From the NCBI RefSeq assembly GCF_900113325.1, contig NZ_FOOY01000018.1:1-64000 (forward strand): DNA of 64,000 nucleotides. Reading direction: 5' to 3'. The translations under genes were made by a program, and so were the position numbers. Below are positions 43,161-51,833 of the stretch, piece after piece. This DNA is from Sporolactobacillus nakayamae (GTDB lineage Bacteria; Bacillota; Bacilli; Bacillales; Sporolactobacillaceae). The notes below the pieces were generated by a model that had not been told where the DNA came from, ran no database searches, and was given only the letters and a program-made list of their open reading frames with translations. The number at the start of each line of letters is the position of its first letter. The stretch's first letter is position 1.

Positions 43161-44642
43161 TCAAGTTTCGGATAGAATCCAATATGTCTTCTTATAGTTT
43201 TCTGATTGCCTACTGCCTTCTCGCTCACTTTTAATAACGAGTGGAATGTTATTCTCTTCAAAGAATGAATTGATAGTCTTTAAACCAACTCTTATTGAGC
43301 CATTCTTTGCTCGAAGTCCATACTTATTGCAAATCACACCAATTAACTCTTTCTGGCGATCCTTGAAAATTTTCTTATCAATGAAGTTATCAATGATATC
43401 TAACTTAATGAGTTCTTCCTTCCGTAGCTGCTCTAAATCAAAGTATGAAATGTCAGGAAAGTATCTGTCAAAAAATTTTTCAAATCCATGTTCATCCATG
43501 AACTCATAGATTTCTTCTTGATAACATAAATAGGCCAATCCAGTTTTATGAACTCTCAGCCGTGTATATTTCTGCGAGCTCTCAGGGTCAATCACGGTAT
43601 CAAGATAAAATGCTCTCATAGATTTGCTAATAACATCTATACCATATTCATCAATAAAATCTACTTCTCCCAATCGTTCGAATTCATCATAATAGAATAA
43701 CTGTTTCTGGATATATCTGAGTTTAGCCAGAATTGATTTTTTTGAGACGCGCTTATAGTAGACATTTACCTTTTTATTTCTGACACGTCCAGTTGCTTGA
43801 ACAAACGTATCAATATCACTTATGCCATGAATAACTATCGACTCCACCGAATCGTCCTTAATTTCTGTTGCTTCTGTCATCAGCTTTGTAGTATTCAGTA
43901 CATCACAATCAAATTGACAGTTATCCGTAATCTGGTTATATTCATCTGAGAAATTTCGATTTCCTGAATATAGGATTTTACTGTTTCCAATAGAAAAATC
44001 TGAAAGTGTATTCATTGAATTGTGATAAACAATTACCTTATTTCCTTTTTCGACTTCATTAGTAATTGCTGCAGACGCTGTCTCATCTTTTTCATACCGA
44101 TATAGATCTTTTACAGAGTTATTTGCAAAATTTGCTTCCTTCAGTACCTCTATTTCGTTTTTCCAAGGTAAGTAATAAAGTCCTTCGTGCGTGGCCGTCA
44201 AAAAGAACTTTACAGCCTTATGATTTCGATTCAAGTAATTAAAAGCTAATTCAGTTTTTGTATTGAATGCGCTATCGCTGACAAAATAATGAGCCTCGTC
44301 ACAAACTATATAATCATAATCATCAACGGATGGATCGTTTCGCTTGAGCATATTCTGAAACGCTTGATAGGTTTTTAAATCAAACATTCCACCTTTAAAT
44401 TGACGAATGCATTCCCATTTATATTCTTCAAGGTAATTTTTTTGCTGACTGAGCGTTGAACTTCGATGGGATAGAACGAGTGTCCTCTTTCTTTTGTCAA
44501 GTGCGTAAGGTAGAAGCACATTTCGCACCCAATAATTTTTACCACTATCCATTTCCGATGCAATAAGATAATTCTTACCAATTTTCAATTTATCGATCAC
44601 ATTAGCTGTAATCACATCACTTACATATTCTTTTTTCCTCAT
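43161..44642 (-). CDS. SF2 helicase, replication type
   Basis: A 493-aa superfamily 2 helicase-like protein. The nucleotide loop is degenerate (ASEMDSGKN, residues 28-36), with motif II DEAH (115-118), motif III FLTATHEG and motif VI QATGRVRN (around 287). The C-terminal 200 residues are specific and end in a likely DNA-binding region. GAGGAG precedes the ATG. With the RepA_N initiator it makes up the element's replication module. It resembles origin-binding helicases of mobile elements; the exact family is not certain. Confidence 0.8.
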   Translation of the reverse strand: MRKKEYVSDVITANVIDKLKIGKNYLIASEMDSGKNYWVRNVLLPYALDKRKRTLVLSHRSSTLSQQKNYLEEYKWECIRQFKGGMFDLKTYQAFQNMLKRNDPSVDDYDYIVCDEAHYFVSDSAFNTKTELAFNYLNRNHKAVKFFLTATHEGLYYLPWKNEIEVLKEANFANNSVKDLYRYEKDETASAAITNEVEKGNKVIVYHNSMNTLSDFSIGNSKILYSGNRNFSDEYNQITDNCQFDCDVLNTTKLMTEATEIKDDSVESIVIHGISDIDTFVQATGRVRNKKVNVYYKRVSKKSILAKLRYIQKQLFYYDEFERLGEVDFIDEYGIDVISKSMRAFYLDTVIDPESSQKYTRLRVHKTGLAYLCYQEEIYEFMDEHGFEKFFDRYFPDISYFDLEQLRKEELIKLDIIDNFIDKKIFKDRQKELIGVICNKYGLRAKNGSIRVGLKTINSFFEENNIPLVIKSEREGSRQSENYKKTYWILSET

Positions 44643-44791
44643 TATCAGTTCTCCTCTATCTGATTTTTGTTATTGTATCTGGAGCACGAATAACGTAAAT
44701 CAGTTTGAGGAATTTTATGGAAATAATTTGGAGGATCCGACTTCATACGTTTATAAAATGGAATTTTCATAAATAGAAGAACATTTTACAT

Positions 44792-45349
44792 TTAATATTG
44801 AGGTCTCTCACCATTGATTAACCAGCCTTCTCTATTTAACTTTTGCATTTCTTTAATATATGATCTCGCCGATTCTACTCGTTCCAAATGACAAAGTTCT
44901 TTTATTTGTTCATCGTCGTAACCATAACAATCATCATAATAATCATCATCATCATCAAAAAACTCAACACCGTAGGCTTCTACAATTTCATCCCAGAAAG
45001 AAGTTGGAATGTCTTTCTTCTCTTCGTCTCTAACTTCTCCTTGACAAAGGAAAATCCCCTCATTTTTTCTCGGTTCTTCAATCTTTGTGGATTCCTCTTC
45101 AAATTTGAAAAACTCGATTTTTGGAAAATTGTTTTCAATTTTACTCGGAAAGTATTCAATTATGAATTCAATTAGTTTCCTCCATTTTCCATTATCATCT
45201 TTCAATCTAAAGAAAACCTCGCTAGTACGTTTTCTCTCGTCAAAAATACAATGCAGAGAAATAAGCTCTTTTATTGATTTGATATTAGCAACCCAAACAT
45301 TTCCTTCAGATTCAAAACCCAATTCGCATTCTTTCATTAAAATTTCCAT
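44792..45349 (-). CDS. Hypothetical acidic protein
   Basis: A 185-aa protein with strong overall acidity and an extreme run FFDDDDDYYDDCYGYDDEQ (about 136-154). CGGAGG precedes the ATG. It lies between the helicase and initiator genes. Such acidic small proteins in phages sometimes mimic DNA, but that is inference; no family recognised. Confidence 0.68.
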   Translation of the reverse strand: MEILMKECELGFESEGNVWVANIKSIKELISLHCIFDERKRTSEVFFRLKDDNGKWRKLIEFIIEYFPSKIENNFPKIEFFKFEEESTKIEEPRKNEGIFLCQGEVRDEEKKDIPTSFWDEIVEAYGVEFFDDDDDYYDDCYGYDDEQIKELCHLERVESARSYIKEMQKLNREGWLINGERPQY

Positions 45350-45764
45350 TAATAATTCCTCCGATTTGTTTTGTGTTTTTCTTACCCTCTCTGTCTATCT
45401 GGTGTTGGACACTCTGTAAAGCAAAATCCCAAAAAAACTTTATTTTTTTCCGCGCTCCTCCTTCGTTTGCTGTTTTTATACCCCACTATTATTGAAAATT
45501 TTGTCCGAGTGTAAAGCAAATCTATAAAATAGATCATGGTAATATTTTCTGGGCTGCTGGGTTATCCGTATTGAATTAAACAGTTTTTTAAATATGAATA
45601 TAAGAGCAGACAAAAAGAGATCATACGGGTCATTGTGGATCCCTATAAGATCGAAGCTCTGTTTTGTCCTATATGACCAACATAGCTGCATTAATGTGAA
45701 TATAAATCGAATATAAATCTGTTGATCATTTGTTCCTTAGAGTGAATTCTGAGGCCCCTGAGAG
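45350..45764. other. Non-coding region after the initiator gene
   Basis: No convincing gene. It contains a direct repeat GAATATAAATC twice in tandem (near 45701-45722). Upstream promoters for the acidic-protein gene should lie here. Confidence 0.4.
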
Positions 45765-46529
45765 CTATTCCGAATCCTCATTGAGCCAGTCATAATCAGG
45801 CAATCCAGGTATGTTGATTCTTGGAGGTTCTTTCAACCCTCGTTTGTACTCTGATTTGGTCATAGCCGTATGTAATGCTCGAGCGAAGTATCTTTCGAAG
45901 TCTTCGATTTGAATTCCTTCTTTTTCCTGAAGTTCGATCTGATAAAGAACACGAAAGAACAGTTCTTTGTTCATTCCTTTAAGTGAGAATTGCTTCCAGA
46001 GATTGTTAACGATTTCGTCTCTTTTGTTAACAAGATCTTTTAACTCATTATTATTTAGCTCATTATTAATATTCTTATTATTATATGGTGCTCGTATATG
46101 GCACTCATGAGTGCTCTCGTTGAGCATTCTTGAATGTTCAGATTGAACACTCCGGGACGAATCAAGCTTGTAAAGGTCTTCATCTGTGTATGAAAGTCTC
46201 CCAACGTAAATTCTATTAGGTTGATTGAGTCCCATCCTCTTTTCTTCAATCAATTCATATTTTCTCAGCTCTCCTTTGCATCGACGGATAGTTGAAGCTG
46301 AAAATCCTAACATATCTGAGGCATACTCAATTGACATAATGACAAAATGTCGTCCCTTCTTGTCCTTCCATCCATTTGCCATGCTGAGCTTAATCTTGTC
46401 CATAAGCACCATGTAAAGCATCTTAGCCTGAGGCATCATATCCTTATACTTTGAGCCATAGATCAGAACTTTAGGTGTTTGAACATAGATCAAATTGTCC
46501 GTTTGATCTTCTGTGTAATACTTGATCAT
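45765..46529 (-). CDS. RepA_N-type replication initiator
   Basis: A 254-aa initiator. The N-terminal winged-helix domain has the family pattern TPKVLIYGSKYKDMMPQAKMLYMVLMDKIKLS, NGWKDKKGRHFVIMSIEYASDML and LIEEKRMGLNQPNRIYVGRL (about residues 18-118). An Asn-rich linker (about 150-165) and a C-terminal helical domain follow. RepA_N proteins drive theta replication of many Bacillota plasmids and integrative elements, with the origin inside the rep gene. This implies that the excised element can replicate. Confidence 0.87.
   Translation of the reverse strand: MIKYYTEDQTDNLIYVQTPKVLIYGSKYKDMMPQAKMLYMVLMDKIKLSMANGWKDKKGRHFVIMSIEYASDMLGFSASTIRRCKGELRKYELIEEKRMGLNQPNRIYVGRLSYTDEDLYKLDSSRSVQSEHSRMLNESTHECHIRAPYNNKNINNELNNNELKDLVNKRDEIVNNLWKQFSLKGMNKELFFRVLYQIELQEKEGIQIEDFERYFARALHTAMTKSEYKRGLKEPPRINIPGLPDYDWLNEDSE
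46040..46149. other. Candidate replication origin inside the initiator gene
   Basis: An AT-rich tract (46040-46086) beside two perfect palindromes, GCACTCATGAGTGC (46101-46114) and TGTTCA-GAT-TGAACA (46135-46149). This is where RepA_N origins are found, in the middle of the rep gene. Confidence 0.4.
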
Positions 46530-46611
46530 TCATGCTTCTCTCCTTTGACAAGACAAAAGAAGACATGCTAACATTTAGAAAACAGAGGTCTAACTTCTGT
46601 CCTTTTAACTT

Positions 46612-46647
46612 AGAGATAGCCGAGCCGCCAAACTCATAGCTATCTCT
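46612..46647. terminator. Hairpin between initiator and integrase genes
   Basis: AGAGATAGC (46612-46620) pairs with GCTATCTCT (46639-46647), an exact 9-bp stem with an 18-nt loop. It lies after the integrase stop and could end that transcript, or act in the initiator leader. Confidence 0.5.
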
Positions 46648-46689
46648 TATTTAATTATATATAGTTTCAGAATTTTCGTACAATTATAA

Positions 46690-47631
46690 TTAAAAGATCC
46701 CCGAGTAATCATGCTTCTTTTCAGCTTGTACCTCCAAATCAGAGCCCCAAATTTGAACGTAGCGCTTCGTTATCTCAATCGACTGATGACCAAGTAACAT
46801 AGCCAACGAAAATGGGTCCATCCCTCTCATGACAGCATTTTTCGCATACGTTCTTCTGCACACATGAGGACTGACCTGCTTCTTAATGCCAACCGCTTGA
46901 GCAGCTTCCCTCAGCTGAGCCTGAAAAGATGATTTACACAGGATCTTATTATCACAGTTGATGAACATATAATCATGCGAAAGACTGCCCCTGACTTTGA
47001 TGTACGACTGCAACTTTTCGACCATGTTCTTCGACAAAAAGACCAATCTCTGCTGAAGATTCTTTGTTTCTCGAACGATAAGCCTTCTGCCATCAATATC
47101 GCCCAACTGAATACCGATACATTCGCTGATTCGTACTCCAGTATCTAACAGCAAATAGAACATGATCAGATTTCGATAACCAGAAAATGATTGCTGCTTC
47201 TTGAAGTAGTCAGCGATCTTCTTAACCTCAAAATCCTCAAGAGTTGCTCGGATCTGTTTTCGCTCCCTCAGCAGTTTGATATTTGCGGTTGGATTCTTTT
47301 TGATCATCCCTTTCTCTTTAAGATATGAAAAGAACGGTCTCACGCCCCTCAGCTTGCTGTTTATGGACGTAATCTTGATCTTCGACTTCCACAACAAGAT
47401 AATATCCTCCACATCTTTCTCAGACAGTTCTATGAGTTGCTTATTGATGTGTAACTGCTCCATATCCCTCTTCATTACATGAATCACATTTTCGTAATAC
47501 GTAATCGTCGTCTCGCGAACATTTTTCAACCGTCTGCTTTTCACAAATTCTTTGATCGCACTTTCATCATCAATCGTCGATGAATGATTGATCAGTTTTT
47601 GCTGATCCACTGTCAACATTTTCCTGCGCAT
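46690..47631 (-). CDS. Tyrosine recombinase, element integrase
   Basis: A 313-aa integrase that would insert and excise the element at tRNA-Leu. Catalytic residues Arg167, Lys190, His256, Arg259, His282 and the nucleophile Tyr291 are all present (LLDTGVRISE, SPHVCRRTYAK, LLGHQSIEITKRYV). The N-terminal SAM-like core-binding domain spans about 25-115. The start at 47631 (MRRKMLT) has GGAGGGG. Its stop-to-start span ends 111 bp from the attachment repeat, the usual place for a site-specific integrase. Confidence 0.93.
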   Translation of the reverse strand: MRRKMLTVDQQKLINHSSTIDDESAIKEFVKSRRLKNVRETTITYYENVIHVMKRDMEQLHINKQLIELSEKDVEDIILLWKSKIKITSINSKLRGVRPFFSYLKEKGMIKKNPTANIKLLRERKQIRATLEDFEVKKIADYFKKQQSFSGYRNLIMFYLLLDTGVRISECIGIQLGDIDGRRLIVRETKNLQQRLVFLSKNMVEKLQSYIKVRGSLSHDYMFINCDNKILCKSSFQAQLREAAQAVGIKKQVSPHVCRRTYAKNAVMRGMDPFSLAMLLGHQSIEITKRYVQIWGSDLEVQAEKKHDYSGIF

Positions 47632-47696
47632 GTTATTCCCCTCCACTAGACTAGTGCATTAGATTTTGACGCTTTTTGTCTAGTGCTGAGAGCATA

Positions 47697-47730
47697 AAAA
47701 AAGGACAGCCTACATGACGTAGACTGCCTA
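47697..47730 (-). terminator. Terminator just inside the element, after tRNA-Leu
   Basis: GCAGTCTAC/GTAGGCTGTC hairpin followed by seven T on the minus strand. It would end the tRNA transcript directly after tRNA-Leu, before integrase and cargo. Confidence 0.8.
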
Positions 47731-47742
47731 TTCCAAAGCAAT

Positions 47743-47801
47743 AATGCGGATGAGAGGACTTGAACCTCCACGCCCCGTAAAGGGCACTAGAACCTGAATC
47801 T
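47743..47801 (-). repeat. Right end repeat of the 14-kb element
   Basis: 59 bp identical to 33553-33611; it forms the 3' part of the intact tRNA-Leu, so the element restores the gene on insertion. Confidence 0.92.
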
Positions 47802-47830
47802 AGCGCGTCTGCCAATTCCGCCACACCCGC
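47745..47830 (-). tRNA. tRNA-Leu (CAG)
   Basis: 86-nt class II tRNA with long variable arm, acceptor GCGGGTG, anticodon CAG in the loop TTCAGGT. CCA is not encoded. Its 3' part is the attachment site of the 14-kb element. Confidence 0.96.
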
Positions 47831-47855
47831 AAAGCCAAAATAAAGAAAAAAATAA

Positions 47856-47928
47856 TGGGCCATGAAGGGTTCGAACCTTCGACCCTCTGATTAAGAGTCA
47901 GATGCTCTACCAACTGAGCTAATGGCCC
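47856..47928 (-). tRNA. tRNA-Lys (CTT)
   Basis: 73-nt cloverleaf, acceptor GGGCCAT/ATGGCCC, anticodon CTT in the loop CTCTTAA. Confidence 0.95.
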
Positions 47929-47946
47929 ACATATAAAATATATAAG

Positions 47947-48031
47947 TGGTGGAGGGAGAAGGTTTCGAACCTTCGAACCCTAAGGGAACGGATTTACAGT
48001 CCGTCGCGTTTAGCCTCTTCGCTATCCCTCC
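47947..48031 (-). tRNA. tRNA-Tyr (GTA)
   Basis: 85 nt with long variable arm, acceptor GGAGGGA/TCCCTCC, anticodon GTA, encoded CCA. Confidence 0.96.
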
Positions 48032-48052
48032 AAAAATAAAAGGTAAACTTTA

Positions 48053-48128
<76 letters not shown>

Positions 48129-48132
48129 GGAG

Positions 48133-48205
48133 TGGAGGATATAGGGCTCGAACCTATGACCCTCTGCTTGTAAGGCAGACGCTCTCCCAGCTGAGCTAAT
48201 CCTCC
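48133..48205 (-). tRNA. tRNA-Val (TAC)
   Basis: 73-nt cloverleaf, acceptor GGAGGAT/ATCCTCC, anticodon TAC in CTTACAA. Confidence 0.96.
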
Positions 48206-48209
48206 AAAG

Positions 48210-48281
48210 TGACCCGTACGGGATTCGAACCCATGAACCCACCGTGAAAGGGTGGTGTCTTAACCGCTTGACGAACGGGCC
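48210..48281 (-). tRNA. tRNA-Glu (TTC)
   Basis: 72-nt cloverleaf, acceptor GGCCCGT/ACGGGTC, anticodon TTC in CTTTCAC. First tRNA of the operon. Confidence 0.95.
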
Positions 48282-48309
48282 ATGCTATCCGTCGCAATCG
48301 ACGTTTTTT

Positions 48310-48338
48310 ATTATATACAGAATGACAAGCCTTGTAAA
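48310..48338 (-). promoter_or_regulatory. Promoter of the tRNA operon
   Basis: TTTACA (48333-48338), 17 bp, TATAAT (48310-48315) on the minus strand, 28 bp before tRNA-Glu. It should drive Glu-Val-Thr-Tyr-Lys-Leu, and originally also Gly-Ala. Confidence 0.8.
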
Positions 48339-48472
48339 GCGAAAACAAGAAACCTTTTTATTCAGAATATTCGCCTGTAAAAATAACATGGCTCAAACGG
48401 CCGCGCATCACCTTTTTTTCCGCATGCCTGTATCGAGTCAATTATCGAATACACCATTTCTGTACTTGACTA

Positions 48473-48509
48473 AAAAAAGGAACCCAAATCTTACTTGGAT
48501 TCCTTTTTT
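48473..48509 (-). terminator. Terminator after the small membrane protein gene
   Basis: AAAAAAGGAA...TTCCTTTTTT with an inner CCAA/TTGG pairing. It can act in both directions. Confidence 0.75.
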
Positions 48510-48515
48510 CCTAAG

Positions 48516-48671
48516 TCAGCTGTTCTCAGGAAACACTTGTTTCTGATGCATCATTTTGTCCATCCGGCCTTTAATTGCATGTCCGGCCCGATTATGCTTC
48601 ATCATCTGATAACATGCTGCTCCGATACCGATTGATGCAATCAGCGGCATTAGTCCGTTTCTTTGTTTCAT
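48516..48671 (-). CDS. Small single-pass membrane protein
   Basis: A 51-aa protein starting at 48671 (MKQRNGLMP), where GGTGGTGG lies before the ATG; the longer frame to 48743 has no good site. One hydrophobic segment (about 7-22, GLMPLIASIGIGAACYQ) is followed by a basic Met/His-rich tail. It resembles small DUF3918-like proteins of Bacilli. Function unknown. Confidence 0.6.
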   Translation of the reverse strand: MKQRNGLMPLIASIGIGAACYQMMKHNRAGHAIKGRMDKMMHQKQVFPENS

Positions 48672-48764
48672 TTTGTCCACCACCGTGAAGGTTTTGTCCA
48701 TTTGATCCGGACATCTATAGATTATCCCTAGCGCAGGATTCAATGAGCGTGAATCGTTGCCAAT

Positions 48765-49565
48765 TCATTCACTGACCGGAACAGCCTTCACGTATTCCTC
48801 AAGCGTTTGATTCGCTGCCGCCATCTTTTGCGATGCGGGTAGACCTACATAGCGAAGATGCCATGCCTCATATTCGTATCCGGTTATCGACTCTTTGCCC
48901 TCCGGATAGCGGACAATGAAGCCGAAATCCTGCGCGTGCCGTGCAAGCCACTTAGCTTCGGGTGTCTTTCCAAATTCCTGTGTCGCCGCATAGTTCCCAT
49001 TTCTTCCGGAGACGTCGATCGCAAGGCCGGTCTCATGCTCACTTGTACCCGGTCGCGCACTGTAGTCCAGCGCCTTTTTCTCACCATCTCTCTGGACATA
49101 ATAATTAAACAGCGCAACCTGCGTTTTATGCGAGCGGTATGCGGACACGCCGGCAAGTTGAATGCCATCACGCTTTGCGGCAGTGAACATTTCTCTAAGC
49201 GGTTTTGCAGCAACCGATTGCATCTTCTTCTTTTCCGACTGCCCTGAGAAAATATACGGGACATTCAGATCAACTAGATCCTTTGGAACGTAATCATCCG
49301 GCAATTTAAAGTACTTATTAACTAAGACAAGCGTATTTGACGGATCGGCAACCACATGGATACCTCTTTGATTCATCGCAGATACGGTTTTCTCGGACGA
49401 AGAAGAATTACCGTTTGCTTTTGGCTTGTTACTCTGGGATGTGGACTTCTTTGGTTGCTGCGTCGGCATATGTTTTGATTGATCCGTCCATGGCCATTGC
49501 GCGCAAGCAGATAAACTTAATAAAGCCGCCATTGTTCCTGCGGCATATACCTTTTTATAGTTCAT
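48765..49565 (-). CDS. VanY-type D-alanyl-D-alanine carboxypeptidase lipoprotein
   Basis: A 266-aa peptidase of family M15B that trims the terminal D-Ala from peptidoglycan stem peptides. A lipoprotein signal ends LLSLSAC at about residue 21, followed by a Ser/Lys/Gln-rich spacer. Zinc and catalytic motifs: SAYRSHKTQ, SEHETGLAIDVS and WHLRYVG. GGAG precedes the ATG. It is alone on its strand here; glycopeptide-resistance genes are absent, so a general wall-maturation role is likely. Confidence 0.92.
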   Translation of the reverse strand: MNYKKVYAAGTMAALLSLSACAQWPWTDQSKHMPTQQPKKSTSQSNKPKANGNSSSSEKTVSAMNQRGIHVVADPSNTLVLVNKYFKLPDDYVPKDLVDLNVPYIFSGQSEKKKMQSVAAKPLREMFTAAKRDGIQLAGVSAYRSHKTQVALFNYYVQRDGEKKALDYSARPGTSEHETGLAIDVSGRNGNYAATQEFGKTPEAKWLARHAQDFGFIVRYPEGKESITGYEYEAWHLRYVGLPASQKMAAANQTLEEYVKAVPVSE

Positions 49566-49696
49566 TTATTACTCCATTTATTTTTATTTTTGAATTGATA
49601 GACCTTTTGAAATGATCCTTCGAGGTAGAAACATGTCGATTTTTAGCATGTACATATATAGTTTATTCGAAACACGTTGTGATTTCATTATCGTGG

Positions 49697-49727
49697 CAAA
49701 AAAAAGAGATCCAAAACTCGGATCTTT
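49697..49727 (-). terminator. Terminator in the gap after the AAC(3) gene
   Basis: AGATCC/GGATCT stem (49707-49712 with 49720-49725) followed by eight T on the minus strand. Otherwise 49566-50057 shows no gene. Confidence 0.65.
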
Positions 49728-50057
49728 GAAAATGGATTTAGCGAACTGCATCGGCAGTAAACGCCGTGCGCCTCAGTTGGCGACCTATATAAAAGCAATC
49801 AAAGCATATCGACCATCAGCCAATGAAAAGCTTCACGTTGATGATTATAGATATAGTCAAGATAATATTAGTCAGCAGCAATTTTCGATTTAACTTAACA
49901 GACACTTCGTTTTGTGAAAAATCATTTGATTGATTAACATCCATGATTTTCATCCCCTCAGTGGTTACTCTTTTGATACCTTAAGAATAAGGCGTCTCTA
50001 TTGAGCCAGCATAACGCTTTTTTTAAGTTAGTGTAAAAAGTAAAACGGATATCCGCT

Positions 50058-50876
50058 TTATCTATAGTTTTTCTTTAAATAATCTGCCGTGAAGTCGACA
50101 ATCGCGCGTTGCGAGAGCAGGATGGCAGGTGCCTGACCGACATGTCTGGCACGCAGTTCAGCCGCCCCAGGACGGCTTGCTTCGAACGCTTTACCAATCG
50201 TTTCAAAGTTCTCCTCATGGTAATCCCCATCTTGATAGGTAACCCACTGTCTTCTTCCCTTTACTCGGACCGGACTTGATCTTTTGACGATCTCGAGCTT
50301 GCCGGACAGGTATTCGCCTAGATGCATCGACGTGTTGTTTCCATAACCGATGCCAAGAAGCAGAACATAGCCGTGCTGTTCGTAAATTTTTCCAAGAGGC
50401 GATTTTTTTCCCAATCCGTTGTCGAGCGAATGATGGGCCAGCAGCGCGTCCCGTCCATTTCCCCATGCACAAAAAGAGTAAATCGGATGATTACTGCGCC
50501 GTACATCCGGAAACGAGCGAAAAATCTCAGCCGTTCGCCCCATCCCGCATGTCGGTGTCCGGCGTGGATCAAATGCCGGCATTTCATGATAGATATCACG
50601 CAGCCATGTTTGCGGCACCGGTGGATTTTCCCAGTCTGCCGGATCTGACACGTCCGCACTATGCGCCGGCATCACTAACGTTCCTGCCTGAGTCAGCACA
50701 TCCTGAAGTGCCATGATAAGCGTAGATGGCCCGCCGCAAACCCAACCGATCTGGCTTAATGAAGCATGCACAATAACAGTCATGCCCTCTTCTAAACCGA
50801 TTTTTCGCAAATCCCTTGTCAGTAGGGAATGCGTTACCGCGTTCTTGCTTCGTTTAATCACTTCCGCCTCAGACAT
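50058..50876 (-). CDS. AAC(3)-family aminoglycoside N-acetyltransferase
   Basis: A 272-aa member of the antibiotic N3'-acetyltransferase family (YokD-like), which transfers acetyl from acetyl-CoA. HASLSQIGWVCGGP (about 38-51), MPAHS, TCGMGRTAEIFRSFP and RRSNHPIYSF are family motifs. The ATG at 50876 (MSEAEV) is preferred over a TTG 9 bases upstream, which would sit on the AAAGGATGG site. Chromosomal members in Bacilli often give little resistance, so the natural substrate is uncertain. Confidence 0.88.
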   Translation of the reverse strand: MSEAEVIKRSKNAVTHSLLTRDLRKIGLEEGMTVIVHASLSQIGWVCGGPSTLIMALQDVLTQAGTLVMPAHSADVSDPADWENPPVPQTWLRDIYHEMPAFDPRRTPTCGMGRTAEIFRSFPDVRRSNHPIYSFCAWGNGRDALLAHHSLDNGLGKKSPLGKIYEQHGYVLLLGIGYGNNTSMHLGEYLSGKLEIVKRSSPVRVKGRRQWVTYQDGDYHEENFETIGKAFEASRPGAAELRARHVGQAPAILLSQRAIVDFTADYLKKNYR

Positions 50877-51001
50877 GACCGACAACCATCCTTTAAAATT
50901 TGATTATTTGTGCGACAGGAAAAGGCACCCCCTCATTGTTCTTAGAAGAGAGCGCCTTCTCTATAAGATGCTTCGTTCGTTTTTAAAACCATTGTACCCT
51001 G

Positions 51002-51427
51002 TTACTTGATGATCAATACAGGAATCTTTGAACGCTGAACAACGCCATGACTGACACTGCCAAGAAATTCTTTGACTCCGCTCAATCCTCGACTGCCAAT
51101 GATGATGAGGTCGTAGCCATTTTGGCTCGCAAAGTCAAGAATTGTCCGTACTGGTTGACCTTCTTTAACAAATGTATGCGTGGCGTTCGGAAGTTCATCA
51201 AGAACTTTATCAGTTCGTTTAACCACTTCATGCCCGTACTTAAGTGTCGATTCGCGGACTTCGCGATAGACATCACCGACAATGAACTGATTTGTTGGCA
51301 CCGTCACCACATTCAGTACGTCAAGCTCCGTATTTTCGTCGATCCGCGCCAAATCAACCGCTTTTTGAAGCGCTTTCTTTGATAAGTCCGAATCATCGTA
51401 GGATACCAGAATTTTTGAGAACAACAT
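51002..51427 (-). CDS. Universal stress protein, UspA family
   Basis: A 141-aa cytoplasmic UspA-fold protein. The ATP-binding pattern G-x2-G-x9-G-S is complete in GSRGLSGVKEFLGSVSHGV (about residues 112-130), so it belongs to the ATP-binding type. GGCGGTGA precedes the ATG. It is monocistronic. Confidence 0.94.
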   Translation of the reverse strand: MLFSKILVSYDDSDLSKKALQKAVDLARIDENTELDVLNVVTVPTNQFIVGDVYREVRESTLKYGHEVVKRTDKVLDELPNATHTFVKEGQPVRTILDFASQNGYDLIIIGSRGLSGVKEFLGSVSHGVVQRSKIPVLIIK

Positions 51428-51732
51428 ATCAAATCACCGCCTTCTCACATTTAGGCACAGGTCTGTTCCGAAAGAGCGTATCACCACGAGCTCTGTTTTT
51501 CAATGATGTTCCATGATTTATACCTTCATGATGACATCCTTTGAACATTCCCTGCTACCCTTATTTTACCACAGGTTCCGCTAAGAAGAGTGCAAAATAA
51601 TGCAGCACGGCTCTAATTTTCTTTAAGGAAATCCATTGCTTTCCAAGTGTCCAATTTTACGATAACTACTTACCATTTTCTAATATCTGCGTTATATTAG
51701 TAGATGACGAAATAGATGTGGCAAGTATTAGT

Positions 51733-51746
51733 TGGTAACGTTTTCA
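51733..51746 (+). promoter_or_regulatory. Possible cre (CcpA) site
   Basis: TGGTAACGTTTTCA agrees at 12 of 14 positions with the catabolite-repression consensus and lies about 90 bp before the EamA gene. The rest of 51428-51833 shows no gene. Confidence 0.3.
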
Positions 51747-51833
51747 TTGTATGTGGCTCACGCCGGTCTTTCGCGGCTCTTAGTAAAGCGATCAGATCAC
51801 CTTAAAAATACGGTGAGAAATCGAGGTTTTATC

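Larger units (their letters stand above)
33612..47742. mobile_element. 14-kb phage-satellite-like integrated element at tRNA-Leu
   Basis: Bounded by 59-bp tRNA-Leu direct repeats (33553-33611 and 47743-47801), with an integrase next to the intact tRNA. It carries replication genes (RepA_N initiator, SF2 helicase), a short structural set (portal, protease-capsid fusion, tail-type protein) and cargo (RadC, GIY-YIG, DUF262/DUF1524). It is plainly more AT-rich than its flanks. No large or small terminase, connector, tape measure, holin or endolysin gene is visible, so it cannot be a self-sufficient phage. A capsid-encoding satellite or a decayed prophage are the two readings. Confidence 0.85.

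Noticed and set aside
42969-43175. 68-aa open frame on the plus strand in the satellite
   Set aside because: It overlaps direct repeats and the large palindrome; AT-rich chance frame.
45476-45691. 71-aa open frame on the minus strand
   Set aside because: No ribosome binding site, low-complexity composition, and position in an AT-rich control region.
33612-47742. Complete prophage
   Set aside because: No terminase, connectors, tape measure, baseplate, holin or endolysin found on either strand.
49612-49893. 93-aa open frame on the plus strand
   Set aside because: It contains a strong minus-strand terminator hairpin with a T run, and the protein has no recognisable features, despite a GAGGT near an inner ATG.
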